Origin: Prescottella agglutinans | Lineage (GTDB): Bacteria > Actinomycetota > Actinomycetes > Mycobacteriales > Mycobacteriaceae | Direction of reading: 5' to 3' | Assembly (NCBI RefSeq): GCF_004011865.1 | Contig: NZ_RKLP01000006.1 | Span: forward strand, 1 to 64,000 | Length of the DNA: 64,000 nucleotides | In this document: piece by piece, positions 36,665 through 45,650 of the stretch | Layout of the letters: each line of letters starts with the position of its first letter | Numbering within the stretch: position 1 is the first letter of the stretch | Notes under the pieces: model-generated | Databases searched by the model: none | Seen by the model: only the letters and a program-made list of their open reading frames with translations | What the model was told of the DNA's origin: nothing | Made by a program: the position numbers and the translations under genes

Positions 36665-38194
36665 TTATCCGGCAAGCCCTGCCTCCGAGCGGCCGCAGAT
36701 GCGCTGCGCGGCCAGTTTGCCCGAGATCAGGACCGTCGGCACGCCCACGCCCGGCGTCGTGCCGGATCCGGCCAGGACGATGTTCGCCCTGCGTGAGGCC
36801 AGGTTCCGCCGCCGGAAGGGTCCGGTCTGCCGGAACACGTGCGCCGGTGCGAACGGGCTACCCGCAGCCATGCCGCGGCCGGCCCACGTCGCGGGCGTAT
36901 CGATGTGATCAACGACATAGTCGCTGGTGATCCCGTGGTAGCCGCGGCGCTCGAGGGTCTGCAGCAGTTCTCGGGTGTAGGCGCCGCCGAGCGCCGCCCA
37001 GTCGAGCGGGGCGGCATCGAGGTTGGGGCACGGCGCCAGCACCGACAACGGTTCGTGGGGAACACCGTCGCGGGTGACCCCGAGTCCCGGATCGGTGACC
37101 GCGGGCCGGGTGACGAGCAGCGACGGGTCGCTCATCAGCCGTCCGTGCCCGGGCCGGGCCGCGATCTCGGCGAACGTGCGTTCCCACTCGGCGCCGAAGT
37201 CGATCGTGTGGTGATGCGCGGCACCCCAGCGTGCCGCGGTCGCCCGCGGGATCGTCCCGTGCAGGACCACCGCGGACGGTGAGATGCGCTGCCGACGCGG
37301 GCGACGGGTGCGCAGCAGGTCGTCGACGACGGGCAGGTCCGGGGTGAGCACCAGCGCGTCGCACGGGAAGGTCCGGCCGTCGGCGGTGTGCACCGCTCGC
37401 GCCCGCTCGCCGGACCGCTCCACGCGGACGACGTCGGCGCCGAAACGGAGGTGCCCACCCGCCGCGGCGAAGGCGTCGGCCATCGACTCGGCGATCGCGT
37501 GCATGCCGCCCTCGGGGAACGAGACCCCGAGGGAGGTGTCCATGTGGGCGATCGCTCCGTACACCGCGAGCGCCTTCGCCGGCGCCACCCCCGCGTACAG
37601 CGCCTGGAACGTGAAGATCCGGCGCAACCGCGGATCGGTGATCCGCCGGCCCACCTGCCGGCCGAGTCGGCCGAACCCGCCCGCCGCGGCCAGGCGGGCC
37701 AGGTCGGTCGCCGACTTCCGGGTCGAGAACAGATCCAGCGGCGAATCGAAGTTCGCGTCGATGAACGTGTCGAACTCGGCGTCGAACACCCGGGCCAGCC
37801 AGCCGCGCAGGTCGAGATACCGGCGCGCCTCGTCCGGTCCGCACGCGCGCGCCACCTCGGCGGCCATCCGCTCCGGGTCGGAGTGCACGTCGATCGTCGA
37901 ACCGTCCGCGAACCGCGCGTGATACGCCGGATCCAGCCGGTGCAGGCGCAGCGGGGGCGTCGTCGTACCGAAGTCGGCACCGACCGCGGCGAGGGCGTCG
38001 CGCACCAGTTCCGGCATCGTCAGGACGGTCGCGCCGTTGTCGATGACGTAGCCGGGCCCGCGATACGTCCCGACGCGGCCACCCGGCCGGTCGTCGCGCT
38101 CGAGCAGCGTGACGTCGCGGCCGCTGCCGCGCAGGTACAGGGCCGCCGACAGTCCGGCGAGCCCGGCGCCCACCACGACGACGCGATCGGTCAC
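36665..38194 (-). CDS. crtI: Phytoene desaturase
   Basis: FAD-dependent desaturase/isomerase converting phytoene to lycopene or a related acyclic carotene. The 509-residue protein opens with the dinucleotide fold VVVVGAGLAGLSAALYL and RPGGRVG, and ends with the CrtI signature GSGTTPGVGVPTVLISGKLAA. GTG at 38194 (V-T-D-R) is chosen because the fold begins five residues on. GTG at 38218, 6 bp after the crtE stop, is an alternative. Cotranscribed with crtE. Confidence 0.94.
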   Translation of the reverse strand: MTDRVVVVGAGLAGLSAALYLRGSGRDVTLLERDDRPGGRVGTYRGPGYVIDNGATVLTMPELVRDALAAVGADFGTTTPPLRLHRLDPAYHARFADGSTIDVHSDPERMAAEVARACGPDEARRYLDLRGWLARVFDAEFDTFIDANFDSPLDLFSTRKSATDLARLAAAGGFGRLGRQVGRRITDPRLRRIFTFQALYAGVAPAKALAVYGAIAHMDTSLGVSFPEGGMHAIAESMADAFAAAGGHLRFGADVVRVERSGERARAVHTADGRTFPCDALVLTPDLPVVDDLLRTRRPRRQRISPSAVVLHGTIPRATAARWGAAHHHTIDFGAEWERTFAEIAARPGHGRLMSDPSLLVTRPAVTDPGLGVTRDGVPHEPLSVLAPCPNLDAAPLDWAALGGAYTRELLQTLERRGYHGITSDYVVDHIDTPATWAGRGMAAGSPFAPAHVFRQTGPFRRRNLASRRANIVLAGSGTTPGVGVPTVLISGKLAAQRICGRSEAGLAG

Positions 38195-38223
38195 CCCGCG
38201 GACGGTACGGACACCCACGTCGA

Positions 38224-39345
38224 TCAGGCGTCCCGGCGGGTGACCGCGATCGCCATCTCCCGCAGCCGACGCTTGCCTTCCTCCGTGGCGGTGCTGCCGT
38301 CGAGTGCCGCGAGCGCGTTGTCGGTGAGCTCGGCGATGCGGCGCTCGGCGTCGTCGACGGCGCCCAGGTCGACGATCACCGATCGCAGCCGCTCCACCTG
38401 TGCGTCGGACAGGTCGGTGCCGATCGCCTCTCGCAGCAGCGTCGCGGCCGCCGGATCCGTCTCGTCGGCGCGCTGGAGCGCGACCGCGAACAGCACGGTG
38501 CGCTTCCCGGCCCGCAGGTCGTCCCCGGACGGCTTGCCCGTCACGTCGGGATCGCCGAACACGCCGAGCAGGTCGTCGCGCAGCTGGAACGCGACGCCGA
38601 TGTCGGTGCCGAACGTCCGATACGCCTCGACGAGGTCGGCGTCGGCGCCGGCGATCGCCGCACCCAGGTGCAGGGGGCGTTCGATCGTGTACGCGGCCGT
38701 CTTGAACCGGTTGACGCGCAGCGCGGACTCCACGGACTCGTCGGCCCGCACCTCGTTGCTGATGTCGAGGAACTGGCCGCCGAGCACCTCGGTGCGCATC
38801 GCCGACCACACGGGGGAGACGCGGGCGAGGGTCTCGTGGTCCAGCCCGGCCTCGCGGACCATGTCGTCGGCCCACGCCAGCGCGAGGTCGCCCAGCAGAA
38901 TCGCCACGGCGCGCCCGAACTCCGCCGAGCCGCCGCTCCATTGCTGCGCGACGTGCCGGTCGGCGAACTCCACGTGCACGGTCGGGAACCCGCGGCGGGT
39001 CGTCGAGGCGTCGATGATGTCGTCGTGGACGAGCGCGCACGCCTGGACCAGTTCGAGGGCGGCGGCGGCCTGCAGCGCGGCCGGCGCCTGCGGGCCCTGC
39101 GGATCACCGCCGGCGCCGAGCCAGCCGGTCCAGGCGAACACCGGGCGCACCCGCTTGCCGCCGCGCAGGACGAAGCTCTCGAGCGTTGCGACGGCATCGG
39201 CGTAACCGCCGCCGACGGCCCGGACCGTGTCGGCACGGGACGCGAAGAACTCGCGGACCGACTCCTCGACCAGATCGGTGAGCGGCGGGGTGGACTGGGT
39301 CGGGCGAGTGGACTCACCGGCTCCGGCGGACAGGACTGCCTCCAA
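38224..39345 (-). CDS. crtE: Polyprenyl (geranylgeranyl) diphosphate synthase
   Basis: Makes the C20 (or longer) prenyl diphosphate for carotenoid synthesis. The position is that of mycobacterial idsA2 (Rv2173). The 373-residue protein has the first motif HDDIID near residue 107 and the second QLRDDLLGVFGD near 255. GKPSGDDLRAGKRT lies between that motif and the C-terminus. The start is uncertain. TTG at 39345 has only GAG at 5 nt, while a strong GGAGG lies between it and an in-frame CTG at 39333. It is first in the crtE-crtI run and divergent from metF. Confidence 0.92.
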   Translation of the reverse strand: MEAVLSAGAGESTRPTQSTPPLTDLVEESVREFFASRADTVRAVGGGYADAVATLESFVLRGGKRVRPVFAWTGWLGAGGDPQGPQAPAALQAAAALELVQACALVHDDIIDASTTRRGFPTVHVEFADRHVAQQWSGGSAEFGRAVAILLGDLALAWADDMVREAGLDHETLARVSPVWSAMRTEVLGGQFLDISNEVRADESVESALRVNRFKTAAYTIERPLHLGAAIAGADADLVEAYRTFGTDIGVAFQLRDDLLGVFGDPDVTGKPSGDDLRAGKRTVLFAVALQRADETDPAAATLLREAIGTDLSDAQVERLRSVIVDLGAVDDAERRIAELTDNALAALDGSTATEEGKRRLREMAIAVTRRDA

Positions 39346-39506
39346 GTTGACTCGAGGACTCGATGTCGAGCACAGACTGCTGCGCGGCGGCCAGGCCCGC
39401 GCGGAATAAGCCTCGCTCCCACCTTAGTGGTCGTCGTCGATGGTCCCCGCAGCGGTGACCGAGGCGCGAGCGCCGACGCGATTCGGGTGGCCGGTGCTGG
39501 TCAACC

Positions 39507-39512
39507 TATGCT
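39507..39512 (+). promoter_or_regulatory. -10 box of metF, leaderless
   Basis: TATGCT ends 6 nt before the GTG at 39519, with no Shine-Dalgarno. Confidence 0.5.
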
Positions 39513-39518
39513 TGGTTG

Positions 39519-40490
39519 GTGACATTCGATGCCGTTCGGGGGCGCAACAGCGCGGGTTGGGTGACCCAGACCCCTTCGATCGTGGACCGTATCCGCTCCT
39601 CCGACGGCGGTCGGATCCCCTTCTCGGTCGAGTTCTCGCCGCCCCGCGACGAGGCCGCCGAGGAGCGACTGTGGCGCGCCGTTCGCGCGTTCGAGCGGCT
39701 GAATCCGGCGTTCGTGTCGATGACGTACGGCGCCGGCGGTTCGACGCGGGACCGCACCGTCCGGGTGACGGGGCAGATCGCCGAGGAGACCACGCTGCTG
39801 CCGGTCGCGCACCTGACGGCGGTCGGGCACAGCATCGACGAACTGCGGGCGATGTGCGGCGCGTACGCGGACCGCGGGATCAGCAACGTCCTGGTGCTGC
39901 GGGGCGACCCGCCCGGGGATCCGCTCGGCGAGTGGGTCAAGCATCCCGAGGGTGTCGAGTACGCCGAGGAACTCGTGCGTCTCGTCCGGGACATGGGCGA
40001 CTTCCACGTCGGTGTCGCGTCGTTCCCGGAGGGCCACTACCGCGCACCGGATCTCGATCACGACACCAAGTACCTGGTGTCGAAGCTGCGCGCCGGCGCC
40101 GAGTACTCGATCACCCAGATGTTCTTCGACGTCGAGGACTACCTGCGGCTGCGTGACCGGGTCGTCGCGTACGACCCGGAGCAGGGCGAGAAGCCGATCA
40201 TCCCGGAGATCATGCCGATCACGTCGCTGCGCTCGGCCCGCCGCAGCCTCGAGCTGTCCGGGTCGCGGTTGCCGGTCGAACTCGACGAGCGCCTGCGCCG
40301 CGCCGCGGGTGACGGTCCCGAGGAGAACCGGGCCGCGGTCCGCGAGATCGGTATCGAGGTGGCGACCGAGATGGCCGAGCGGCTGATCTCCGAGGGTGCG
40401 CCGTGCCTGCACTTCATCACCCTCAACTTCGCGCGCGCCACCGGCGAGGTGCTCGCGAACCTGGGAATGTCGGCGTCCGCCGCGGTGTGA
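39519..40490 (+). CDS. metF: Methylenetetrahydrofolate reductase family protein (Rv2172c type)
   Basis: Reduces 5,10-methylene-THF to 5-methyl-THF for methionine synthesis. The 323-residue TIM barrel shows FSVEFSPPRD near residue 38 (catalytic Glu), MTYGAGGSTRDRT, NVLVLRGDPPG, VGVASFPEGHY and QMFFDVEDYLRL. These are the typical MTHFR motifs; the cofactor (FAD/NADH or another deazaflavin-type donor) cannot be told from sequence. GTG at 39519 is favoured by the leaderless spacing. GTG at 39558 (V-T-Q-T-P-S) is the other possibility. Confidence 0.9.
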   Translation: MTFDAVRGRNSAGWVTQTPSIVDRIRSSDGGRIPFSVEFSPPRDEAAEERLWRAVRAFERLNPAFVSMTYGAGGSTRDRTVRVTGQIAEETTLLPVAHLTAVGHSIDELRAMCGAYADRGISNVLVLRGDPPGDPLGEWVKHPEGVEYAEELVRLVRDMGDFHVGVASFPEGHYRAPDLDHDTKYLVSKLRAGAEYSITQMFFDVEDYLRLRDRVVAYDPEQGEKPIIPEIMPITSLRSARRSLELSGSRLPVELDERLRRAAGDGPEENRAAVREIGIEVATEMAERLISEGAPCLHFITLNFARATGEVLANLGMSASAAV

Positions 40491-40496
40491 CTCCGT

Positions 40497-40527
40497 CCGG
40501 GCCGTGCCGGTTCAGGTGACGGCCCGG
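40497..40527. terminator. Hairpin between convergent metF and GT2 gene
   Basis: CCGGGCCGT and ACGGCCCGG (9 bp, 13-nt loop) form a stem overlapping the GT2 stop codon at 40512, 7 bp past the metF stop. Confidence 0.6.
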
Positions 40528-41699
40528 CCCTTCCACCGCAGCCGTCCGCGGCGGCGCTCGCGATGCGAGACGCCGGTCAGGTAGATCAGCCCGACGATCG
40601 ACGCCGGGTGGGCGGCCGCGTCCAGCACGTCGCGGACGCCGGGGCGGACGCCGGTCTCTACGGTGCGCGCGGTCAGCCGCGAGACGACACCGGCGGCGTA
40701 CCCCGCCGCCCCCCACGCCCGGGTCCGGCCGCGCCCGAGGAGCGCCGCGGCCGGGGGCAGCAGGTACGCGAGGGCAGCGCCGGCCGACACCGCCGCAGAC
40801 CCGGCGGAGGAACCGAACGCCGTCCACAACCACCGCGTGTATCCCGCGGACAGCGCCGCCGGGGTCGTGTACATCCGGCACGACGCGAGGTGCTGGGCGG
40901 CGGCCACGGCGGTCCGCCCGCCTCGCCGGCGCAGCGCGCGGGCGATGTCGAGATCCTCCGTGAGGCTGTCCGCGACGGCGGCGTGGCCGCCGATCCGGTA
41001 GTACGCGGCGGCGTCGAAGACGAGGAACTGCCCGCACGCGACCACCATCGACGGGCGGGTGTTGCGGGCGGCGACGGCGGTGGGCAACGACGCGAACCAC
41101 GACCAGCACAGCAGCGGCTGGATCAGCCTCTCGGCGGCCGACACGGCGTCCTGCCGGGGCCACGGCGACACCAGGTCGACACCGCCGCGGCGCAGCGCGG
41201 TGACCGCGGCGGCGAGGGCGTCGGGTGCCAGTCGGACATCGGCGTCGAGAAACACGAGCACACCCGGCCGCCGCCGATCCATCAGCCGCGACGCGTGTTC
41301 GGCGCCGAGGCGGCACGCGGCGGTCTTGCCGAGCCAGCCGGGCGGCGGTGCGTCGGAACTGCGGATCGACGCGAATCGGCCGTCGTTGTCGAACGCCCGT
41401 CGGGCGACGTCGGCGGTTCCGTCGGTGGAGTCGTCGTCGAGGACGAGGACCCGCAGCGTGCTCAGTCCGCGCTGGGCGCGCAGGTCCGCGACCAGGGCGC
41501 CGATCCGATCGGCCTCGTTGCGGGCGGGCACGACGACGGTGACCGGTTCGGTGACCGGCCCGGCGTGCATCCGCGGCAGGGTGGCGGCGTTCGCAGCGGC
41601 GACTGCGGCGCCGCCGATCGCCAGGCCGGCACCGATGCGCGTGACCGTGGCGAGGGGGTCGAAACGGTGGAGCGGCGGAACCACGGGGTTCAGCGTCAC
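40512..41699 (-). CDS. GT2 family glycosyltransferase, probable carotenoid glycosyltransferase
   Basis: The 395-residue GT-A protein has an N-terminal hydrophobic helix (about 18-36), PVTVVVPARNEADRIG near 50, DDDSTDGT, FLDADVRLAPD (metal-binding Asp pair) and EDLDIARALRRRGG, then several C-terminal hydrophobic helices. Closest families are CruG/CrtQ-like enzymes that glycosylate hydroxycarotenoids. The assignment is inferred from the GT2 type plus neighbouring cruF and crtO. GTG at 41699 overlaps the lppM stop as GTGA, so it is coupled to lppM. A wall-lipid sugar transferase is the alternative. Confidence 0.8.
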   Translation of the reverse strand: MTLNPVVPPLHRFDPLATVTRIGAGLAIGGAAVAAANAATLPRMHAGPVTEPVTVVVPARNEADRIGALVADLRAQRGLSTLRVLVLDDDSTDGTADVARRAFDNDGRFASIRSSDAPPPGWLGKTAACRLGAEHASRLMDRRRPGVLVFLDADVRLAPDALAAAVTALRRGGVDLVSPWPRQDAVSAAERLIQPLLCWSWFASLPTAVAARNTRPSMVVACGQFLVFDAAAYYRIGGHAAVADSLTEDLDIARALRRRGGRTAVAAAQHLASCRMYTTPAALSAGYTRWLWTAFGSSAGSAAVSAGAALAYLLPPAAALLGRGRTRAWGAAGYAAGVVSRLTARTVETGVRPGVRDVLDAAAHPASIVGLIYLTGVSHRERRRGRLRWKGRAVT

Positions 41700-42424
41700 C
41701 GCGCCGACGTCGCGACCGGCGTCTTGGTGGGCGGTCCGGGCGGCCGGGTGCGGTTGCGGGTCGCCCACGCCATGACGCCGACGATGGCCGCGACCGCGAT
41801 CGCGACACCCGCGGCCATGCCGGCCCAGCCGGCGAAGCTCCGGGTGCTGGGATCGGCGTAGCGGACCTCGGCGCGCAGCGTGCTGACGTCGCCGGCCGGC
41901 AGCTTCCACGTCACGGTCGACTCACCCTCACGGGTGCCGTTCGTGGTGGCCACCCGGGCGGGGAAGGCGATCGTGAACTGCACGTCGGTGCCCTGGGCGG
42001 GGACGTTCTCCAGGTCGACGCGGCCCTCGAGGCTCACCAGGTCGCCGGCGCGCCGCAGCGACAACTGCAGCGCCGTGCCCGTCTCGCTGTACATCGAACC
42101 GAGCTTCTGGACGTCGCCGAACGACAGGCCGCTGAAGAACGCCTGCGAGCCGACGTAGCCGTCCTTGCGGTACTCCTGGACCCGGACCCGACTGGAGAGC
42201 GAGTCCGGCGGGGTCAGCTGCGGGCCCTTGTCGTTCTCGTCCTGCGGCACGGTCGCGGCGACGATCTGCCCCGAGACCTTGTCGTCGGCGGACACACCCA
42301 TCGACACCTGGACGCGGAGACACCCGGCGAGCAACGGAACGAGGAGCAGCGCGAGCGCTGCGGTGGCGAACACCCGGATGCGGGAGCGGGAACGGACCGA
42401 GGGGCCAGATGTGGGCGGCTGCAC
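41696..42424 (-). CDS. lppM: Lipoprotein LppM
   Basis: Orthologue of Rv2171. It has a lipoprotein signal with lipobox LLAGC near residue 35, a beta-rich extracellular domain and a C-terminal transmembrane helix (about 196-216) followed by a short basic tail. This double-anchored architecture is the LppM hallmark, and in M. tuberculosis the protein influences phagosome handling and PIM metabolism. GTG at 42424 has no Shine-Dalgarno; CACGAT lies 6 nt upstream. It is upstream of and coupled to the GT2 gene. Confidence 0.88.
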   Translation of the reverse strand: MQPPTSGPSVRSRSRIRVFATAALALLLVPLLAGCLRVQVSMGVSADDKVSGQIVAATVPQDENDKGPQLTPPDSLSSRVRVQEYRKDGYVGSQAFFSGLSFGDVQKLGSMYSETGTALQLSLRRAGDLVSLEGRVDLENVPAQGTDVQFTIAFPARVATTNGTREGESTVTWKLPAGDVSTLRAEVRYADPSTRSFAGWAGMAAGVAIAVAAIVGVMAWATRNRTRPPGPPTKTPVATSAR

Positions 42425-42478
42425 GGGAACATCGTGCCAGGTGCGGCGAGATCATCGTGCAAGGCACGGGTATTCGTG

Positions 42479-43294
42479 TCAGGCGGCGCGGGTGGTGTCC
42501 GATTCGGTGCGGCGCGAACACGTCAGTCGCAGCAGCAGGGGAGCGCCGACGACACCCATCGCGACCAAGCCGTAGACCGCCGAGTACCGCAGCTCGGGAG
42601 CGTCCAGGAACACCGCGTGCGCGAGGGCCGAGCCGAGCCACGTCCACAGGAACAGCGCGATCGGCACGGCGTCGCGGATGGGCGATGGCGGCGCGGGGTG
42701 GACGCGGCGGTCGAGCAGGTCGACGAGGATCGCCATCACCGCGGCCACGACCATCCAGCCCGCGTAGTTGGTCAGCGGGATGTGCTCGACACCGGCCAGC
42801 CCGGCGTCGGTGACACACCACCGCCACTGCCCGTCCGCGACCATCTGCGGGTCGAGGTACAGGTCCCAGCCGACCACACCGATCGTCGTGAGGGCGATGC
42901 GCGGGAGGCTGCCGCGGGTGACCACCGACGCGGCGCACCACACCGGGTAGAAGCCCGCCGTCCACGCGAACGGCACCACCAGCGGCACGTCCGCGATCGA
43001 CGGCCCGAGCCGGCCGGACGCGTACTCGTAACAGCCGTACGGGATTCCCGTCGCGACCCCGACGACCTCCGACATCAGCCCGATCCCGGCGGTGGCCAGC
43101 ACCATGCCCGCCGCCCACCTGCCGCCCCGGACCCCGACGGCATGCACGATCGACGCCGTCGCCAGCAGCGCGACCACCGCCACCGTGACGACGTCCCGGG
43201 ACCGGCCGTCGACGAGGGGATACGCGATCTGTGCCGCGACGGCGGCCGCCGCGACGACCGCGGAGACGCGCACGAGCGGCGTCGCGGACCTCAT
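42479..43294 (-). CDS. cruF: Carotenoid hydratase CruF-type (DUF422)
   Basis: The 271-residue integral membrane protein has about seven helices and the CruF/DUF422 signature GIPYGCYEYASGRLGP near residue 85, PLVVPFAWTAGFYP and WDLYLDPQMVADGQW. CruF adds water to the psi end of carotenes, making the 1'-hydroxyl that can then be glycosylated. ATG at 43294 overlaps the crtO stop as ATGA. It is the middle step between the ketolase and the GT2 enzyme. Confidence 0.87.
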   Translation of the reverse strand: MRSATPLVRVSAVVAAAAVAAQIAYPLVDGRSRDVVTVAVVALLATASIVHAVGVRGGRWAAGMVLATAGIGLMSEVVGVATGIPYGCYEYASGRLGPSIADVPLVVPFAWTAGFYPVWCAASVVTRGSLPRIALTTIGVVGWDLYLDPQMVADGQWRWCVTDAGLAGVEHIPLTNYAGWMVVAAVMAILVDLLDRRVHPAPPSPIRDAVPIALFLWTWLGSALAHAVFLDAPELRYSAVYGLVAMGVVGAPLLLRLTCSRRTESDTTRAA

Positions 43295-44874
43295 CGGAAG
43301 GTCTTGCGCAGCACCCGGCGTAGTCGTCCACCGCCGGCGTCCGCGAGCGCGACCCGGGCCGCGCTGCGTCCACTCGATCCCGACACCCCGCCACCGGGGT
43401 GCGTCGACGCGCCCGTCAGGTACAGGGCGTCGGCATCCGGGACGCGGTGTCCGGCCAGTTCCGGAATCGGCCGCCACATGAACATCTGGTCCAGTGACAT
43501 CTCCACGTGCATCACGTTGCCACCGATCAGGCCCATCTCGCGTTCGATGTCGGCGGGCGTCTGCACGAACCGGTGCCGGACACTGTCGGCGAAACCGGGC
43601 GCGAGGGCGTCCACGCCCGCGACGATGCGGTCGGCCTCGCTCTCGCCGAGATCGGCCCAGCGTCGGCCGCCGGACAGCGCGTACGGGTGCCACTGCGACC
43701 ACAGCGTCACCTGGTGCTCGCCCGCTGGGGAGATCGTGGGATCGATGCCGCTGAAGCTCATCGCCAGCACCGCCGGTTCCGGCGGCAACTCCCCGGCGAG
43801 CGCGGCGCCGTGCGCCGCCCGCAACTGCGCCCGGTCGGAGACCAGCAGCTGAAGACCCGACGTGGCGGTCGCCGCGGCGGGTGCGCTCGGGTACGACGGC
43901 AACGCGTCGGTGCCCAGCCGCAGCACCATGCCGATACCGGGGCCGACGCGGATCCGCCGTCGCCATCCGGCCAGGGTGTCCCGGTCGTACCCGCCGCGTT
44001 CGAGCAGGTCGAGGGTGGTCAGCACGTGGCAGCCGGCGACGACGGCGCGGGCCCGGAGGCGACGGCCGGACTCGGTCACGACGGTCCACCCGTCGGTGTC
44101 GCGGCGCAGCTCGGTGGCGCCGTCGCCGAGGCTGACGGTGCCGCCGTCGGACGCGAGACGCGAGGCCAGTGCTGCCGTGAGCGCGCCGCTGCCGCCGACC
44201 GCGCGGCCCGGCGGCAGCGTGTGCATCAGCGCCGCGAACCCGACCATCGGGGCGGTGCCCGGTTCGGACATCGGCGGACCCGACTGGGCACCGAACCACG
44301 CGAGCGCGGCCTTGAGCGGTTCGCTGTCGAAGTACTCGTCCAGCAGGGCGTCGCCCGTCGTGAGGAACTCCCGGGAGATCGCGCTGCCCCCAGCGGACGT
44401 GTCCAGCCCCCAGAACGAGCGCAGCAGATGTCCGCCGGTCGGCGGTGCCGAGAACGCCCGCATGACGCGCTCGGTGCGCGGGCCCCACGTCTGGACGAAG
44501 CGCCGGTACGCGGCTGCGTCGGCGCCGCCGCACGACTCCTCGATGGACCGGCACGTGCGCTCGAGGCTGCGGTGGAAGACGATGCCCGGTCGGTCCGAGT
44601 CGGCCGGGGCAGGGGCGAACGCCCACGGGTCGCAATCGATGTAGCGCAGTCCGTGCGCGGCGAGGTCGAGTTCCTCGATGATCCCGGTGTGGCGGATCAT
44701 GATGTGCGCCGACGATCCGCGGTCCACCTTGTGTCCCGGGAACCGCTCGACGGTCGAGACCGCGCCGCCGAGCACCGTGTCGCGTTCGAGGACCTCCACC
44801 GACCAGCCTGCGCGCGCGAGGTAACAGGCCGAGACGAGTGCGTTGTGGCCCGAGCCGACGACGATCACGTCCAT
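43291..44874 (-). CDS. crtO: Carotenoid ketolase/oxidase CrtO-type
   Basis: The 527-residue FAD-dependent amine-oxidase-fold protein belongs to the CrtI-related CrtO family. It starts D-V-I-V-V-G-S-G-H-N-A-L, has GGAVSTVERFPGHKVDRG early and ends YLTGASTHPGGGVSGSSGRSAA. Rhodococcal CrtO introduces a 4-keto group into the beta ring. An alternative is a related carotenoid desaturase of the same fold. ATG at 44874 overlaps the GNAT stop by one base (TGATG). It is coupled to cruF. Confidence 0.85.
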   Translation of the reverse strand: MDVIVVGSGHNALVSACYLARAGWSVEVLERDTVLGGAVSTVERFPGHKVDRGSSAHIMIRHTGIIEELDLAAHGLRYIDCDPWAFAPAPADSDRPGIVFHRSLERTCRSIEESCGGADAAAYRRFVQTWGPRTERVMRAFSAPPTGGHLLRSFWGLDTSAGGSAISREFLTTGDALLDEYFDSEPLKAALAWFGAQSGPPMSEPGTAPMVGFAALMHTLPPGRAVGGSGALTAALASRLASDGGTVSLGDGATELRRDTDGWTVVTESGRRLRARAVVAGCHVLTTLDLLERGGYDRDTLAGWRRRIRVGPGIGMVLRLGTDALPSYPSAPAAATATSGLQLLVSDRAQLRAAHGAALAGELPPEPAVLAMSFSGIDPTISPAGEHQVTLWSQWHPYALSGGRRWADLGESEADRIVAGVDALAPGFADSVRHRFVQTPADIEREMGLIGGNVMHVEMSLDQMFMWRPIPELAGHRVPDADALYLTGASTHPGGGVSGSSGRSAARVALADAGGGRLRRVLRKTFR

Positions 44875-45509
44875 CACAGCGGCAGCCCCCGGCCCAGAAC
44901 GGCGAACGGGCGGCGGTCGCCCGCGAAGGTGAAGTGGCGGACGACGTCCCGGAACCCGGTGCGTCGGTACAGCCGCCACGCCCGATTGTTCTCCTGGTCC
45001 ACCTCGGGGGTGGACAGCAGCACGCCCCGTTCGGGTCGGTCGTCGAGGAGTCGGCGCAGGAGTCGTTCACCGAGTCGGTGCCCCTGCGCGCTCGGATGGA
45101 CGTGCAGTTCGGTCAGTTCGAAGTAGTTGCCCAGGACGTACTCGATCTGGTCGCGGCTCCAGCCGGTCGCCTGCATCCCGTGACGGACCTGCTGCTGCCA
45201 CCACTGGTCGGGGGCGCCGCGGTAGCCGTACGCGATCGCGACGAGTGGGGCCGGCCGGTCCGGGTGCGCGGGATCGGGCTGGACCGCACCCACCGCACGC
45301 CAGCCGGGTCGCCCCGTGTGCTCGGTCCACATCGGCGCACGGTGGTACTCGGTCCCGTGCGGATAGCCCATCGCGGCCACGTAGATCGCCAGCGCCTCGG
45401 GCAGCCGAGCGCGCATCTCGGACACCGACAGATCGACGACGACCGGCGTCCCGGGAGTGGTGCCGGGGCTCTCTCCGGGGCTGCCGGTGCTGTCCATGCT
45501 GTGGCTCAC
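44874..45509 (-). CDS. GNAT family N-acetyltransferase (Rv2170 type)
   Basis: The 211-residue GNAT protein has a C-terminal acetyl-CoA motif A (LTELHVHPSAQGHRLGERLL, about 145-165) and NRAWRLYRRTGF. The Rv2170 orthologue has been linked to isocitrate lyase acetylation, but the substrate here is open. GTG at 45509 follows GGGAG by 6 nt and gives the mycobacterial length. It is first of a coupled run GNAT-crtO-cruF. Its upstream region holds a perfect LexA box that is oriented better for the divergent HEPN gene but could affect both. Confidence 0.87.
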   Translation of the reverse strand: MSHSMDSTGSPGESPGTTPGTPVVVDLSVSEMRARLPEALAIYVAAMGYPHGTEYHRAPMWTEHTGRPGWRAVGAVQPDPAHPDRPAPLVAIAYGYRGAPDQWWQQQVRHGMQATGWSRDQIEYVLGNYFELTELHVHPSAQGHRLGERLLRRLLDDRPERGVLLSTPEVDQENNRAWRLYRRTGFRDVVRHFTFAGDRRPFAVLGRGLPL

Positions 45510-45520
45510 CCTCTTCTCCC

Positions 45521-45574
45521 TTGACGATGTGTCGGTGGGGCCAGCTATATTGAATAGGTCGAACACATGTTCGA
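45521..45574 (+). promoter_or_regulatory. SOS (LexA) box overlapping a promoter
   Basis: TCGAAC-ACAT-GTTCGA at 45559-45574 is a perfect match to the actinobacterial LexA consensus TCGAAC-N4-GTTCGA. On the plus strand TTGACG (45521-45526) and TATATT (45546-45551) are separated by 19 bp, or 17 bp if the -10 is read two bases earlier. This places the box over the expected transcription start, where LexA would block initiation. The nearest plus-strand gene is the HEPN gene at 45651. Confidence 0.8.
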
Positions 45575-45650
45575 TATCGGCGATCCGGTGATGTTCGAGG
45601 GAAGCGAATCATCGCCGGATCGCCGGCCTTGAACTTCGGAGCGGTGGGAG

